Positions 26,709 through 35,079 of a stretch of 64,000 bases of DNA are shown one piece after another (position 1 is the first letter of the stretch; the number at the start of each line of letters is the position of its first letter). Where the stretch lies: contig NZ_SAYT01000002.1 in NCBI RefSeq assembly GCF_004296575.1, forward strand, positions 797,313 to 861,312, read 5' to 3'. Both the position numbers and the translations under genes were made by a program. The DNA comes from Dyella amyloliquefaciens (GTDB taxonomy: Bacteria > Pseudomonadota > Gammaproteobacteria > Xanthomonadales > Rhodanobacteraceae). A model generated the notes under the pieces. It was not told the DNA's origin, made no database searches, and saw only the letters and a program-made list of their open reading frames with translations.

Positions 26709-27443
26709 TCACGGCGTCCGCTTGAGGTCGAGCACCAGCACGCCGGCGGTAAGCCAGGCCGCCATGCTCAGCACGAAGTACAGCAGGTCACGCACATCCA
26801 GCACGCCGCGCGAGATCGCCTCGAAGTGCCGCAGCATGCTCAGGTGCGCCAGGCCGTTCACCAGCTTGCGCGGCATCGCGCCCTGGAAGAATTCCATCAC
26901 CTGCGACTGCCCCACCAGGATCAGCAGGAAGCACACCACCAGCGTCAGCACGAAGGCCACCACCTGGCTCTGCGTCACCGCGGAGAGGCAGGCGCCGATG
27001 GCCAGGAAGGCGCCGGCCATCAGCCAGCTGCCGATATAGCCGGCGAGGATCACGCCGTTGTCGGGCGAACCGAGGTAATTCACGGTGAGCCAGATCGGGA
27101 ACGTGAGCACCAGCGCCAGCCCGATGAAGAGCCAGGCCGCGATGAACTTGCCCAGCATCGCCTGCCCCAGCGAAAGCGGCAGGCTGAGCAGCAGCTCCAG
27201 CGTGCCGCCCTTGGCCTCTTCCGCCCACATGCGCATCGACACCGCGGGCACCAGCACCAGGTACAGCCATGGATGCATCACGAAGAACGGCTGCAGGTCG
27301 GCCTGCCTGCGCTCGTAGAAGTCGCCCGCGTAGAACGTGAGGATGCCCGACATCACCAGGAAGATGACCAGGAACACATACGCCACCGGCGTGACGAAAT
27401 AGCTGCGCAGCTCGCGCCGCATCACCGCTGCGAGCGGACTCAT
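26709..27443 (-). CDS. ABC transporter permease, GldF/ABC-2 type
   Basis: A 244-residue integral membrane protein with six predicted helices (first at about 18-40) of the ABC-2 permease family. It begins MSPLAAVMRRELRSYFVTPVAYVFL and contains SMRMWAEEAKGGTLELLLSLPLS, a conserved coupling-helix region. The start at 27443 overlaps the ATPase stop by 4 nt. It is the middle gene of the operon ATPase-permease-auxiliary protein. The transported substrate is unknown. Confidence 0.87.
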   Translation of the reverse strand: MSPLAAVMRRELRSYFVTPVAYVFLVIFLVMSGILTFYAGDFYERRQADLQPFFVMHPWLYLVLVPAVSMRMWAEEAKGGTLELLLSLPLSLGQAMLGKFIAAWLFIGLALVLTFPIWLTVNYLGSPDNGVILAGYIGSWLMAGAFLAIGACLSAVTQSQVVAFVLTLVVCFLLILVGQSQVMEFFQGAMPRKLVNGLAHLSMLRHFEAISRGVLDVRDLLYFVLSMAAWLTAGVLVLDLKRTP

Positions 27444-28372
27444 GCCCTGCCCTCCGCGCTGGTGGTGATGTGACGGAACACCTCGTCGAGGCGGCCTCGC
27501 TCGAGCTGGATCTCGGACACCTCCAGGCCCTGCTGGCGCAGCAGGGTCTCCACCGCTTCGAGAATGCGCTGGCCGGGACGCGGGAACACCGTGATGCGCC
27601 CGTCGAGCGGATCCACTTCGATGGAAGCCACCTGCGGCAGGCGCCCCAGCATTTCCTGCGAGACGCCACTGCCGGGCGCACTGAACGACACGGCGCCGTG
27701 ATACCGCGAGCGCGCCTCCAGCTCCGCCGGCGTGGCATCGGCCAGCAGGCGCCCGTTGGCGATGATCACCACGCGGTTGCACAGGGCGTGCACTTCCTCA
27801 AGCAGGTGCGTGGAGATCAGGATGGTGCGCTCGCGCGCCATCGCATCGATGAGCTGGCGCACGGCATGCTTCTGGTTGGGATCGAGACCGTCGGTGGGCT
27901 CGTCCAGCATCAGCACCTGCGGGTTGTGCACGATCGCCTGGGCCAGGCCCACACGGCGACGCAGTCCCTTGGACAGCGTGTCGATGCACTGGTCGAGCAC
28001 GCCTTCCAGCTGCAGCCCGCCAACCACGCGCTCGAAGCGGCGATAGCCTTCGTCACGCTGCAGGCCGCGCATGCGGATGATGAAGGTGAGGAATTCGCGC
28101 ACGGTCAGCTCGCCGTAGCTCGGCGCGCCCTCCGGCAGATAGCCGAGCGCGCGCTTGGCCTTCAGCGGCTCCTTGCGCACGTCATGGCCGCAGACGCGAG
28201 CCGTGCCCGAGCTGGGCGCGAGGAAGCCGGCGATCATGCGCATGACCGTGGTCTTGCCGGCACCATTGGGCCCGAGAAGCCCAAGCACCTGTCCCGGTTC
28301 GGCACGGAAGCTCAGCGAATCCACGGCGGTCAGGGCGCCGTAGCGCCGGGTGAGCTGTTCGGTTTCGATCAT
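27440..28372 (-). CDS. ABC transporter ATP-binding protein, GldA-type
   Basis: A 310-residue ATPase subunit. Walker A GPNGAGKTT (about 34-42), the ABC signature region LSKGLRRRVGLAQA, Walker B VLMLDEPTDGLDP and the H-loop ISTHLLEEV are all intact. The C-terminal 80 residues form the extra domain usual in ABC-2 exporters. It is the first gene of a three-gene operon and is 4 nt overlapped with the permease. It would energise export or a mechanical function at the inner membrane together with the GldF- and GldG-like proteins. Confidence 0.92.
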   Translation of the reverse strand: MIETEQLTRRYGALTAVDSLSFRAEPGQVLGLLGPNGAGKTTVMRMIAGFLAPSSGTARVCGHDVRKEPLKAKRALGYLPEGAPSYGELTVREFLTFIIRMRGLQRDEGYRRFERVVGGLQLEGVLDQCIDTLSKGLRRRVGLAQAIVHNPQVLMLDEPTDGLDPNQKHAVRQLIDAMARERTILISTHLLEEVHALCNRVVIIANGRLLADATPAELEARSRYHGAVSFSAPGSGVSQEMLGRLPQVASIEVDPLDGRITVFPRPGQRILEAVETLLRQQGLEVSEIQLERGRLDEVFRHITTSAEGRA

Positions 28373-28491
28373 GTCCGCTCGAGGCAGGAGGCGGGCTGCG
28401 CGACATGCGCATGGCCCTCGTGAATCAGCGAGTCGACCCGCAATGTAACCGAAAAGTTCGCCGTTACCGGTCGATGCGCAGGCCGAAAATG

Positions 28492-28520
28492 AAAAGGCCC
28501 TCCACGAGGAAGGGCCTTTT
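28492..28520. terminator. Intrinsic terminator after the SRPBCC gene
   Basis: AAAAGGCCCT (28492-28501) and AGGGCCTTTT (28511-28520) form a perfect 10-bp stem with a 9-nt loop, ending in a T run in either direction. It sits just past the stop of the minus-strand SRPBCC gene and upstream of the ABC operon. Confidence 0.85.
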
Positions 28521-28542
28521 CGATGCTTGCGGCTGGGGCGGC

Positions 28543-29895
28543 TTACTTGCCCGCGCTGGCAGCTTCGGCCGGGGCGGCAGCGGTGCCCGACGAAGCCGGA
28601 GCCTGGTCGGTACCCTCGTCCAGCGACGGCGGCTTGATGCCGGCTTCCTGTTCCGGGGTCTGGTCCGGAGCCCAGCTCAGCGGCAGGTACACGTCGAATT
28701 CGGCGTACTGCGTGACCTGGTCACCCTGCTTCACTTCCGGCTTGGCTTCGATGTCGTAGAAGCGGTTCACCACTTCGTCGAACTTGTAGCCGTGGGTCTG
28801 GGCATAGGCCTTCATCAGGTCGCGGGTCTGCGGCACGCCGGCGGCGGTACCGTTCCACACGGCCTTGAGGGCCGGGCCACCGAAGGCAAGGAGCGCGCGC
28901 ACGTCGTTGTCGACGATCAGGCGACCGAAGCGGTCATGGCCACCCGGGGTGTTGTCAGCCGGGGCGGCGGCAGCAGCGTCGCCGCTGGTGCTGGCACTGG
29001 CGGCCGTGGTCAGGTCGGGCGCCTTGGCGGCAGCGAGTTCCACGGTCTGGCCACCGACGTTCAGGCTGGTCGCGCTGATCGGCATGGCCACGTCGAACGT
29101 GTAGGTCTGGTCGCCGTAGTTGGTGGTGTAGATGATGCGCGGACCGGTGGTGGTCACGCCCAGCTTCTTGGCGGCAGCCTGGATCTCGCCGACAGCCTTG
29201 TCGGTCGCGTCATTGAGGGCCTCGAGGCCACCCTTGCGCTCGATCGAGGTCGACACCAGCAGCACCGGCGTCGGCTGGGTCTGCTCGATGTACGGGATCA
29301 GCTTGGTGTAGTCGACGTTCTGCACGCCGGCCAGCACGTTCTGCAGGTTGTTCACGGTGAACTGGATGAAGGCATCCGGATCGCCATGAATGTAGAGATT
29401 GGCGTAGCGGTTGATCAGGTTGAAGCCATAGGCGACGTCATACGACCAGGTCACCTTGGTCAGCTGGCCACGGCTGCCCTGACGCTCGAGGTCGAGCGTG
29501 AAGTGCTTGTCGTTGCCGCGCCAGTCGTTGTCCAGGTTCCAGACGATGGAAGCCTTGTGGGCCTGCGAGTCGATCTTGTCGAAGGTCGGATCGGCCGAGG
29601 CGATGGTCAGCTTGCCGTTGCCGACCTTCTCGTCCTGGCTCGCCCAGGACACTTCGGCACCCGGGCCATAGGCCTTGCCGGAGAAGTCAAACTTGATGTT
29701 GCGGTCGTACTCGCGCTGCACCGTGTATTCCGGGAAGCGACGGAAGTTGCTCAACACGTCATAAACCTGACGCATGTCCTTGCCGATGACCAACGACCTT
29801 TCCACATGGCCGCTGCCAGGCATGACCACACCCACGACCACCGCCACGACGGCAACGATGATCAGGGCAACAATAAATTCAAGAACACGCATCAT
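28543..29895 (-). CDS. Membrane-anchored SRPBCC protein with GyrI-like C-terminal domain
   Basis: A 450-residue protein. A single hydrophobic segment (about 5-27) is followed by an SRPBCC/START-like ligand-binding domain (about 30-190: VERSLVIGKDMRQVYDVLSNFRRFPEYTV), typical of polyketide cyclase/dehydrase-like proteins. A second half resembling bacterial effector-binding (GyrI-like) domains (about 200-420) has an Ala/Thr-rich insertion at about 290-320. The C-terminal 30 residues are Ala/Pro-rich and disordered. The ligand is unknown. GGAGA lies 9 nt before the start at 29895; a second ATG is adjacent. It ends at a strong intrinsic terminator and is monocistronic. Confidence 0.78.
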   Translation of the reverse strand: MMRVLEFIVALIIVAVVAVVVGVVMPGSGHVERSLVIGKDMRQVYDVLSNFRRFPEYTVQREYDRNIKFDFSGKAYGPGAEVSWASQDEKVGNGKLTIASADPTFDKIDSQAHKASIVWNLDNDWRGNDKHFTLDLERQGSRGQLTKVTWSYDVAYGFNLINRYANLYIHGDPDAFIQFTVNNLQNVLAGVQNVDYTKLIPYIEQTQPTPVLLVSTSIERKGGLEALNDATDKAVGEIQAAAKKLGVTTTGPRIIYTTNYGDQTYTFDVAMPISATSLNVGGQTVELAAAKAPDLTTAASASTSGDAAAAAPADNTPGGHDRFGRLIVDNDVRALLAFGGPALKAVWNGTAAGVPQTRDLMKAYAQTHGYKFDEVVNRFYDIEAKPEVKQGDQVTQYAEFDVYLPLSWAPDQTPEQEAGIKPPSLDEGTDQAPASSGTAAAPAEAASAGK

Positions 29896-30258
29896 TCCGG
29901 GGTTCTCCGCACGTCTCTCTGTATACGGCATTAGGGCAGTCGGGCCGCTGGAGACCGGCCAGCCACGGGAAATTCCCGAAGAATCGCATCGTGACAGGGG
30001 GTCGGCCAGCGCCGAAGCCACCGATACTACTTGCTCGCGCGCAGGAACGCCATCCGGCAGTGAGATGGCCTTCCAGACGCCTGCGAATGGCCGTGGGACA
30101 AGGTCTGGCGGCGTAGCGTAAGACCTGACGGATACAACGGTCGAAGCGCCTGCGCAGCCGTCATTTCGCAGAGGCGTGAGATTTCAGCAGTGCCAGGGGC
30201 TTGTAGGGCGCGGTGCCCAGCCCCTGCCATGAAACCCTCGCCCTCGACGGGCGCGCGG
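29896..30258. other. 363-bp intergenic region between SRPBCC and response-regulator genes
   Basis: No credible gene. The right part holds a two-part hairpin (30194-30226) downstream of the response regulator. The rest should contain the promoter of the SRPBCC gene, but I see no convincing -35/-10 pair. Confidence 0.5.
30194..30226 (-). terminator. Hairpin downstream of the response-regulator gene
   Basis: Outer arms CAGGGGCT (30194-30201) and AGCCCCTG (30219-30226) with an inner GGGC/GCCC stem (30206-30209 and 30215-30218) and a four-base bulge. It is placed about 33 bp after the response-regulator stop; there is no T tract. Confidence 0.45.
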
Positions 30259-30900
30259 TCAGACGATGCCCAGTTCCAGCGCCTTCAAAACCGCGCGGGT
30301 GCGGTCGCGCACGCCCAGCTTGGAAAGGATGTTGGAAACGTGGTTCTTCACGGTTCCCTCGGCCACCTTCAAGGAGTTGGCGATCTCCTTGTTGCTGTAA
30401 CCGCCGGACAGCAGGCGCAGGATTTCGGTCTCGCGCTCGGTCAGCGGGTCCGGCTGTTCCAGGCTGGTGAACTGGTTCTGCATGCGGCCGACGCCGGCCA
30501 GCAGGCGCTGGGTGACCATGGGTGCCACCAGCGAACCGCCGGCGGCCACCGTGCGCACGGCTTCCACCAGTTGCTCGAGCGACACGTCCTTGAGCAGGTA
30601 GCCGCGGGCGCCGGCCTTGAGGCCCTGCAGCACGAGCTGGTCGTCATCGAAAGTGGTCAGGATGATGGTGGGCGGCAGCTCGTTGCGCGCGGACAGCGCC
30701 TGCAGCACTTCCAGGCCGCTCATGTTCGGCATGCGAAGGTCGAGCAGCACGACATCGGGCTTGATTCGGGGAATGTCCTGTACTGCCTGTGCGCCATCGG
30801 CGCATTCGGCCACCACGCGGATGTCCTCCGCCAGATCCAGCAGCGAGCGAACACCCTGGCGAACCAGGTTCTGGTCATCGACAAGACAGACGGAAATCAT
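30259..30900 (-). CDS. NarL/LuxR-type response regulator (DesR-like)
   Basis: A 213-residue two-component response regulator. The receiver domain (about 1-120) has the phosphoacceptor Asp in PDVVLLDLRMPNMSGLEV and the conserved Thr/Lys of later strands (ILTTFDDD, GYLLKDVSLE). A LuxR-type helix-turn-helix follows at about 148-212 (LTERETEILRLLSGGYSNKEIANSLKVAEGTVKNHVSNIL). GAGG lies before the ATG. It lies 120 bp downstream of the histidine kinase on the same strand and is very probably its partner. Targets cannot be read from the neighbours. Confidence 0.92.
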   Translation of the reverse strand: MISVCLVDDQNLVRQGVRSLLDLAEDIRVVAECADGAQAVQDIPRIKPDVVLLDLRMPNMSGLEVLQALSARNELPPTIILTTFDDDQLVLQGLKAGARGYLLKDVSLEQLVEAVRTVAAGGSLVAPMVTQRLLAGVGRMQNQFTSLEQPDPLTERETEILRLLSGGYSNKEIANSLKVAEGTVKNHVSNILSKLGVRDRTRAVLKALELGIV

Positions 30901-31020
30901 CGCGAATCCTCGGAGCGGTTGTGGCCTGCGTGCGATGCCCGCGGCCTACGGGAAACGATGCTGCTATCCAAACAGCACAATATTGACACGACCACATGGC
31001 GAGACGGGAAGTTGTCCGCC

Positions 31021-32250
31021 CTAAACCATGCCCAACGCGGGCGGCTCAAACCGTGACGGCGTATGCGCCAGCTCCGGGGCCTCGCCCAGCGGCAGGCGCA
31101 CCGTCAGGGCAAAGCCCTGGGCCAGTGCCGGGTCCACCGTCACGCTGCCCTCGAATTCATTCAGGCGCTCGCGCATGCCCGACAAGCCGTTGCCCGGCCG
31201 GAAATTCACCGCGCCACGGCCATCGTCGCGGGCGGACAGTTCGAGCAGGTTCGCGTTGACGTAATCGAAGCGCAGCCACAGGTTGCGTGCCGCTGCGTGC
31301 TTGGCGGCATTGGTGATGATTTCCTGCGCACAGCGCAGCAAGACCTGGGCGCGGCGCGGGTCTTCCACGCTGAAGCGCGGCGGCGTTTCGACATGCACGC
31401 GCAAGCCGGGCACGCCTTCGATCAGGCTGCGCAGCGCCTGCGTCAGGTCGATGGCATCGTCCTGGCGCAGCTCGCTCACCACTTCGCGCACGTCCGACAG
31501 CAGGTGCTTGGCGGTCACCTGCGCCTTCTGCACGTGCTCGGCGGCCTGCGGGTTGACCAGGTGGCTGGCCACCTCAAGGTTGAGGCTGAGCGCGGTGAGG
31601 TGGTGGCCGACCAGGTCATGCAGGTCGCGCGCGATGCGCATGCGTTCGGCAATACGGGTGGACTCGGCCAGCAGCGCACGGGTGGCGCGCAGTTCGGAGT
31701 TGAGGCGGCGCTGGATCTCGCGCTCCTCCGCCTGCAGGCTCGCGATCATCGAGGTGAAGAACACCAGCGCCGATATGCCCATGTACATGCAGACCTGCAG
31801 GAACGCCGTCACGATGGTCCAGCCCATGTAGCTAGCGATGATCGGGATCAGCATCAGATTCTGCAGCAGCATCCACACCAGCCCGGCGCCCACGGGCAAC
31901 TGCCACGGCAGCACCACCGCGATCACCAGCATCAACATGGCCGACAGGCCGCTCTGGCTGAACCAGCCCATGGCGACCGCCGAGCCGGTCAGCACCACCA
32001 GGCCCAGCAGCTGCGGCAGCGAGGGGTAGCCGACCTGGCGCGTCATGCTCGATCGGCGCGTCAGCAACAGATAGGTCAGGCCGAAGATCAGGTAGGAAAG
32101 GACCCAGCCCGTGATGTTCGGGTTGCTCCACCAGGAGCTGACCTGGGCCAGGCTCCAGCTGCCCGGCAAAAGCGGCAGCGCGACGCACAGGTACGTGGTG
32201 AGGCCGGCGTACCGCAGCAGCCGGATATGATTGATGTTGGACCATGCCAT
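31021..32250 (-). CDS. Sensor histidine kinase, HisKA_3 type (DesK-like)
   Basis: A 409-residue inner-membrane kinase. Five or six N-terminal hydrophobic segments (about 12-180) form the sensor, with no periplasmic domain of any size, as in DesK-like sensors of membrane state. The HisKA_3 dimerisation helix carries the phosphorylated histidine in RIARDLHDLVGHHLTALSLN. The HATPase domain (about 300-390) has QEIITNAAKHAAARNL and the G boxes DDGRGAV and GNGLSGMRERL. It is the first gene of a kinase-regulator pair and is divergent from the GNAT-min operon. Confidence 0.9.
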   Translation of the reverse strand: MAWSNINHIRLLRYAGLTTYLCVALPLLPGSWSLAQVSSWWSNPNITGWVLSYLIFGLTYLLLTRRSSMTRQVGYPSLPQLLGLVVLTGSAVAMGWFSQSGLSAMLMLVIAVVLPWQLPVGAGLVWMLLQNLMLIPIIASYMGWTIVTAFLQVCMYMGISALVFFTSMIASLQAEEREIQRRLNSELRATRALLAESTRIAERMRIARDLHDLVGHHLTALSLNLEVASHLVNPQAAEHVQKAQVTAKHLLSDVREVVSELRQDDAIDLTQALRSLIEGVPGLRVHVETPPRFSVEDPRRAQVLLRCAQEIITNAAKHAAARNLWLRFDYVNANLLELSARDDGRGAVNFRPGNGLSGMRERLNEFEGSVTVDPALAQGFALTVRLPLGEAPELAHTPSRFEPPALGMV

Positions 32251-32461
32251 AGGCGCATCATCGGCTGGCCCGAGGCGTGGTGCAATGCGTGAGAAGTCAC
32301 TCCCCTACCCCTGCCGAAAGGCACGGCCGCTTGCGCTTTACGAAGGTTTTACATGGTGCGCCGTGTTATGTGCGGCCGCCGTACGCATGTCATAATGCCG
32401 GCCGATACGCGGGGCCGATGCAAACGGTCTTGTCCTCGAACCACACACAGCGGAGCAACGA

Positions 32462-33082
32462 ATGGCCCTTGCCATCCGCGACGTGCGAGAGCACGACCTG
32501 GATGCCGTACTGGCGCTCAACAACGCCGCCGGCCGCACCATCCTCGCCCTTGACGCGACTCAACTGCGCTTCTTCTATGACCACGCGGATTATTTCCGCG
32601 TGGCCGAGATCGACGGCCACCTGGCCGGCTTCCTGATCGCCCTGCGCGATGGCAGCGACTACGACAGCCCGAACTACCACTGGTTTTCGGAACGCTACCC
32701 GCAGTTCGCCTACATCGACCGCATCGTCATCGCCAACGCCTACCGCCGTCATGGCCTGGGTCGCATCTTCTATTGCGACGTGACCAGCTATGCCGAGGTG
32801 CGCGTGCCCCTGCTCACCTGCGAGGTGTTCCTGGAGCCGCGCGACGACGTGGTGGTGCTGTTCCATGGCACCTACGGCTTCCAGGAAGTGGGCCAGCAGC
32901 GCATGGGCGAGGAAGGTCCGCAGGTCAGCCTGCTGGCCAAGGACCTGCCCAGTTACGCCTTCGTGCGCGAAACCTACCTGGACCACGACGGCCTGCCCGA
33001 CGTGCCCTGGCTCGCCGAGCGCGAGCGTCCCTTCCACCCTGATACGACCCGGCGCCGCCTCGCTGGAGAGCGGCGCCCATGA
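32462..33082 (+). CDS. GNAT family N-acetyltransferase coupled to minC
   Basis: A 206-residue acetyltransferase-like protein. The GNAT core is seen as LAIRDVREHDLDAVLALNNAAG (strand 1), HLAGFLIALRDGSDYDSPNYHWF, and the acetyl-CoA loop YRRHGLGRIFYCDV (about 97-110). It probably acetylates a small molecule or protein amine; the substrate is unknown. GGAG lies 6 nt before the ATG. Its stop overlaps the minC start by 4 nt (ATGA), so it is co-translated with the division-site genes. This suggests, but does not prove, a functional link. Confidence 0.82.
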   Translation: MALAIRDVREHDLDAVLALNNAAGRTILALDATQLRFFYDHADYFRVAEIDGHLAGFLIALRDGSDYDSPNYHWFSERYPQFAYIDRIVIANAYRRHGLGRIFYCDVTSYAEVRVPLLTCEVFLEPRDDVVVLFHGTYGFQEVGQQRMGEEGPQVSLLAKDLPSYAFVRETYLDHDGLPDVPWLAERERPFHPDTTRRRLAGERRP

Positions 33083-33864
33083 ATGCACGAATGGATACTC
33101 AAGAAGCCTGTGACCTGCGCTTTGGCCAGGTCGGCATCGCCAACGTGCGCGTGCGCCGTGCCGATGCCGCCGCCCTCTGCGATGAACTCGAACGCCGCGT
33201 GCGCTCCGCGCCGCAACTGTTTGCCCGCGCCGCCGTGGTGCTGGACCTCAGCCACCTGCTGAACCTGCCCGACGACGGCACGGTCGACGCCCTGCTGGAG
33301 GCCGTGCGCAGCGCCGGCATGATCCCGGTAGGCCTGGCCTATGGCACCAGCGAAGTGGAAGCCCTGGCGGTCCGCATGGGGCTGCCGCTGATCGCCAAAT
33401 TCCGGGCGGCTTACGAGCCGGCCGACGGCGGCAGCATCGCCCCGCCGGCACCGCCGGCAGCGCCCGCCCCGGCACCCGTTGCCGAGCCGCCGCGCCGGGC
33501 CGAACCGGTCCGCAGCGAAGCCGAGCCGGTGGCCGGTCTCGGTGCCCAGCAATACGACGGCACCGTGCGCTCGGGCCAGCAGGTGTATGCGCGCGACCGC
33601 GACCTGGTGGTGACCGGTGCCGTGGCCAATGGCGCCGAAGTGATCGCCGACGGCAACATCCACATCTACGGCGGCCTGCGCGGCCGTGCGATGGCTGGCG
33701 CACAGGGCGATGAGAAGGCGCGCATCTATATTTCCGACTTCCGCGCGGAGCTGGTGGCCATCGCCGGCCACTACCGCGTGTTTGAACAAATTCCGAAGGA
33801 CCTGGAAGGCCAGTCTGTGCGATGCTGGCTCGAAGGGGAAAAATTGCTGATCGCCAAGCTTTGA
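33079..33864 (+). CDS. minC: Septum site-determining protein MinC
   Basis: Inhibitor of FtsZ ring assembly, placed at the poles by MinD and MinE. The 261-residue protein has an N-terminal FtsZ-acting domain (about 10-112: CDLRFGQVGIANVRVRRAD), an unusually Ala/Pro-rich linker (about 115-150) and the C-terminal beta-helix domain with GAVANGAEVIADGNIHIYGGLRGRA, which binds MinD. The start ATG overlaps the GNAT stop; a second in-frame ATG four codons in is possible. It is the first of minC-minD-minE. Confidence 0.96.
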   Translation: MNARMDTQEACDLRFGQVGIANVRVRRADAAALCDELERRVRSAPQLFARAAVVLDLSHLLNLPDDGTVDALLEAVRSAGMIPVGLAYGTSEVEALAVRMGLPLIAKFRAAYEPADGGSIAPPAPPAAPAPAPVAEPPRRAEPVRSEAEPVAGLGAQQYDGTVRSGQQVYARDRDLVVTGAVANGAEVIADGNIHIYGGLRGRAMAGAQGDEKARIYISDFRAELVAIAGHYRVFEQIPKDLEGQSVRCWLEGEKLLIAKL

Positions 33865-33910
33865 CGACAGCCCCTAATTACTACAACAAAGCATTTTGCG
33901 GAGATGAGCC

Positions 33911-34726
33911 TTGACTGCTGAGATTATCGTTGTCACTTCGGGCAAAGGTGGCGTAGGCAAGACCACCACCAGTGCCTCGCTTGCCACGGGCCTTGCCATG
34001 GCCGGCAAGAAAGTCGCGGTGATCGATTTTGACGTCGGCCTGCGTAACCTCGACCTGATCATGGGCTGCGAACGCCGCGTGGTGTACGACTTCGTCAATG
34101 TCGTCCACGGCGAGGCCACGCTCAAGCAGTCCCTCATCAAGGACAAGCGCTACGAAAACCTGTACGTGCTGGCCGCCAGCCAGACGCGCGACAAGGACGC
34201 CCTCACCCAGGAAGGCGTGGAAAAGGTGCTCGAGGAGCTGGGCAAGGAAGGCTTCGACTACGTCGTGTGCGATTCGCCGGCCGGCATCGAAAAGGGTGCG
34301 CACCTGGCGATGTACTTCGCCGACCACGCCGTGGTGGTGGTGAACCCGGAAGTGTCCTCGGTGCGCGACTCCGACCGCATCCTGGGCCTGCTCTCCAGCA
34401 AGACGCGCCGCGCCGAACGTGGTGATGGCGCGATCCGTCAGCACCTGCTGCTGACGCGCTACAACCCGGCCCGCGTGGCCGTGGGCGAGATGCTCAGCGT
34501 CAAGGACGTCGAGGACATCCTCGGCATCAATGTCGTCGGCGTGATCCCGGAGTCGGAAAACGTGCTCGCCGCGTCCAACGCCGGCGTGCCCGTCATCCTC
34601 GACGAGAACTCTTTTGCCGGCCAGGCCTACAGCGACACCGTCGCTCGCATCCTCGGTGAGGAACGTGCCATGCGCTTCCTCGACGCGCCCAAGAAGGGCT
34701 TCTTCCAGCGCGTATTCGGAGGCTGA
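33911..34726 (+). CDS. minD: Septum site-determining ATPase MinD
   Basis: Membrane ATPase of the Min oscillator that recruits MinC and is released by MinE. The 271-residue protein has the deviant Walker [14 protein letters not shown] (about 10-22), the [10 protein letters not shown] switch, and a C-terminal amphipathic membrane-targeting helix ([15 protein letters not shown]). Translation starts at TTG (33911), since no ATG gives the conserved N-terminus and GGAG lies upstream. The weak start may tune the MinD level relative to MinC and MinE. It is 46 bp after minC and 5 bp before minE. Confidence 0.97.
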   Translation: MTAEIIVVTSGKGGVGKTTTSASLATGLAMAGKKVAVIDFDVGLRNLDLIMGCERRVVYDFVNVVHGEATLKQSLIKDKRYENLYVLAASQTRDKDALTQEGVEKVLEELGKEGFDYVVCDSPAGIEKGAHLAMYFADHAVVVVNPEVSSVRDSDRILGLLSSKTRRAERGDGAIRQHLLLTRYNPARVAVGEMLSVKDVEDILGINVVGVIPESENVLAASNAGVPVILDENSFAGQAYSDTVARILGEERAMRFLDAPKKGFFQRVFGG

Positions 34727-34731
34727 TCGCG

Positions 34732-35004
34732 ATGGGTATTCTTGATTTCCTGAAGCGCAAGCCGGAGCCCACCGCTGCCGTCGCCAAGGAGCGTCTTCGC
34801 ATCATCGTGGCTCAGGAGCGCTCCACCCGTGGCGCACCCGACTACCTGCCGTTGCTGCGCAACGAGCTGCTCGAAGTGATCAAGAAATACGTCCACGTCG
34901 ACCTCGAAGCCATCAACATCAACGTCGAGCGCGACAGCGGACACGAGATCCTCGAGCTTTCCGTGGCGCTGCCAGAACACGTGCAGGCCAAGCCCGCCGG
35001 CTGA
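34732..35004 (+). CDS. minE: Cell division topological specificity factor MinE
   Basis: Stimulates MinD ATPase and drives pole-to-pole oscillation. The 90-residue protein has the N-terminal membrane-binding segment [10 protein letters not shown], the MinD-contact helix ([14 protein letters not shown]) and the C-terminal topological-specificity domain ([19 protein letters not shown]...[10 protein letters not shown]). Length is normal. It closes the min operon and is followed by a strong terminator. Confidence 0.96.
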   Translation: MGILDFLKRKPEPTAAVAKERLRIIVAQERSTRGAPDYLPLLRNELLEVIKKYVHVDLEAININVERDSGHEILELSVALPEHVQAKPAG

Positions 35005-35010
35005 TGCCAT

Positions 35011-35037
35011 CGAGGCACGGGCCAGTCCCGTGCCTCG
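35011..35037 (+). terminator. Terminator of the min operon
   Basis: CGAGGCACGGG (35011-35021) and CCCGTGCCTCG (35027-35037) form a perfect 11-bp stem with a CCAGT loop, 6 nt after the minE stop. Only a short T run follows. Confidence 0.75.
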
Positions 35038-35079
35038 GTTCGCCTGCTTCATCACCGCCCAAGGGCGGAACGATTGTCC

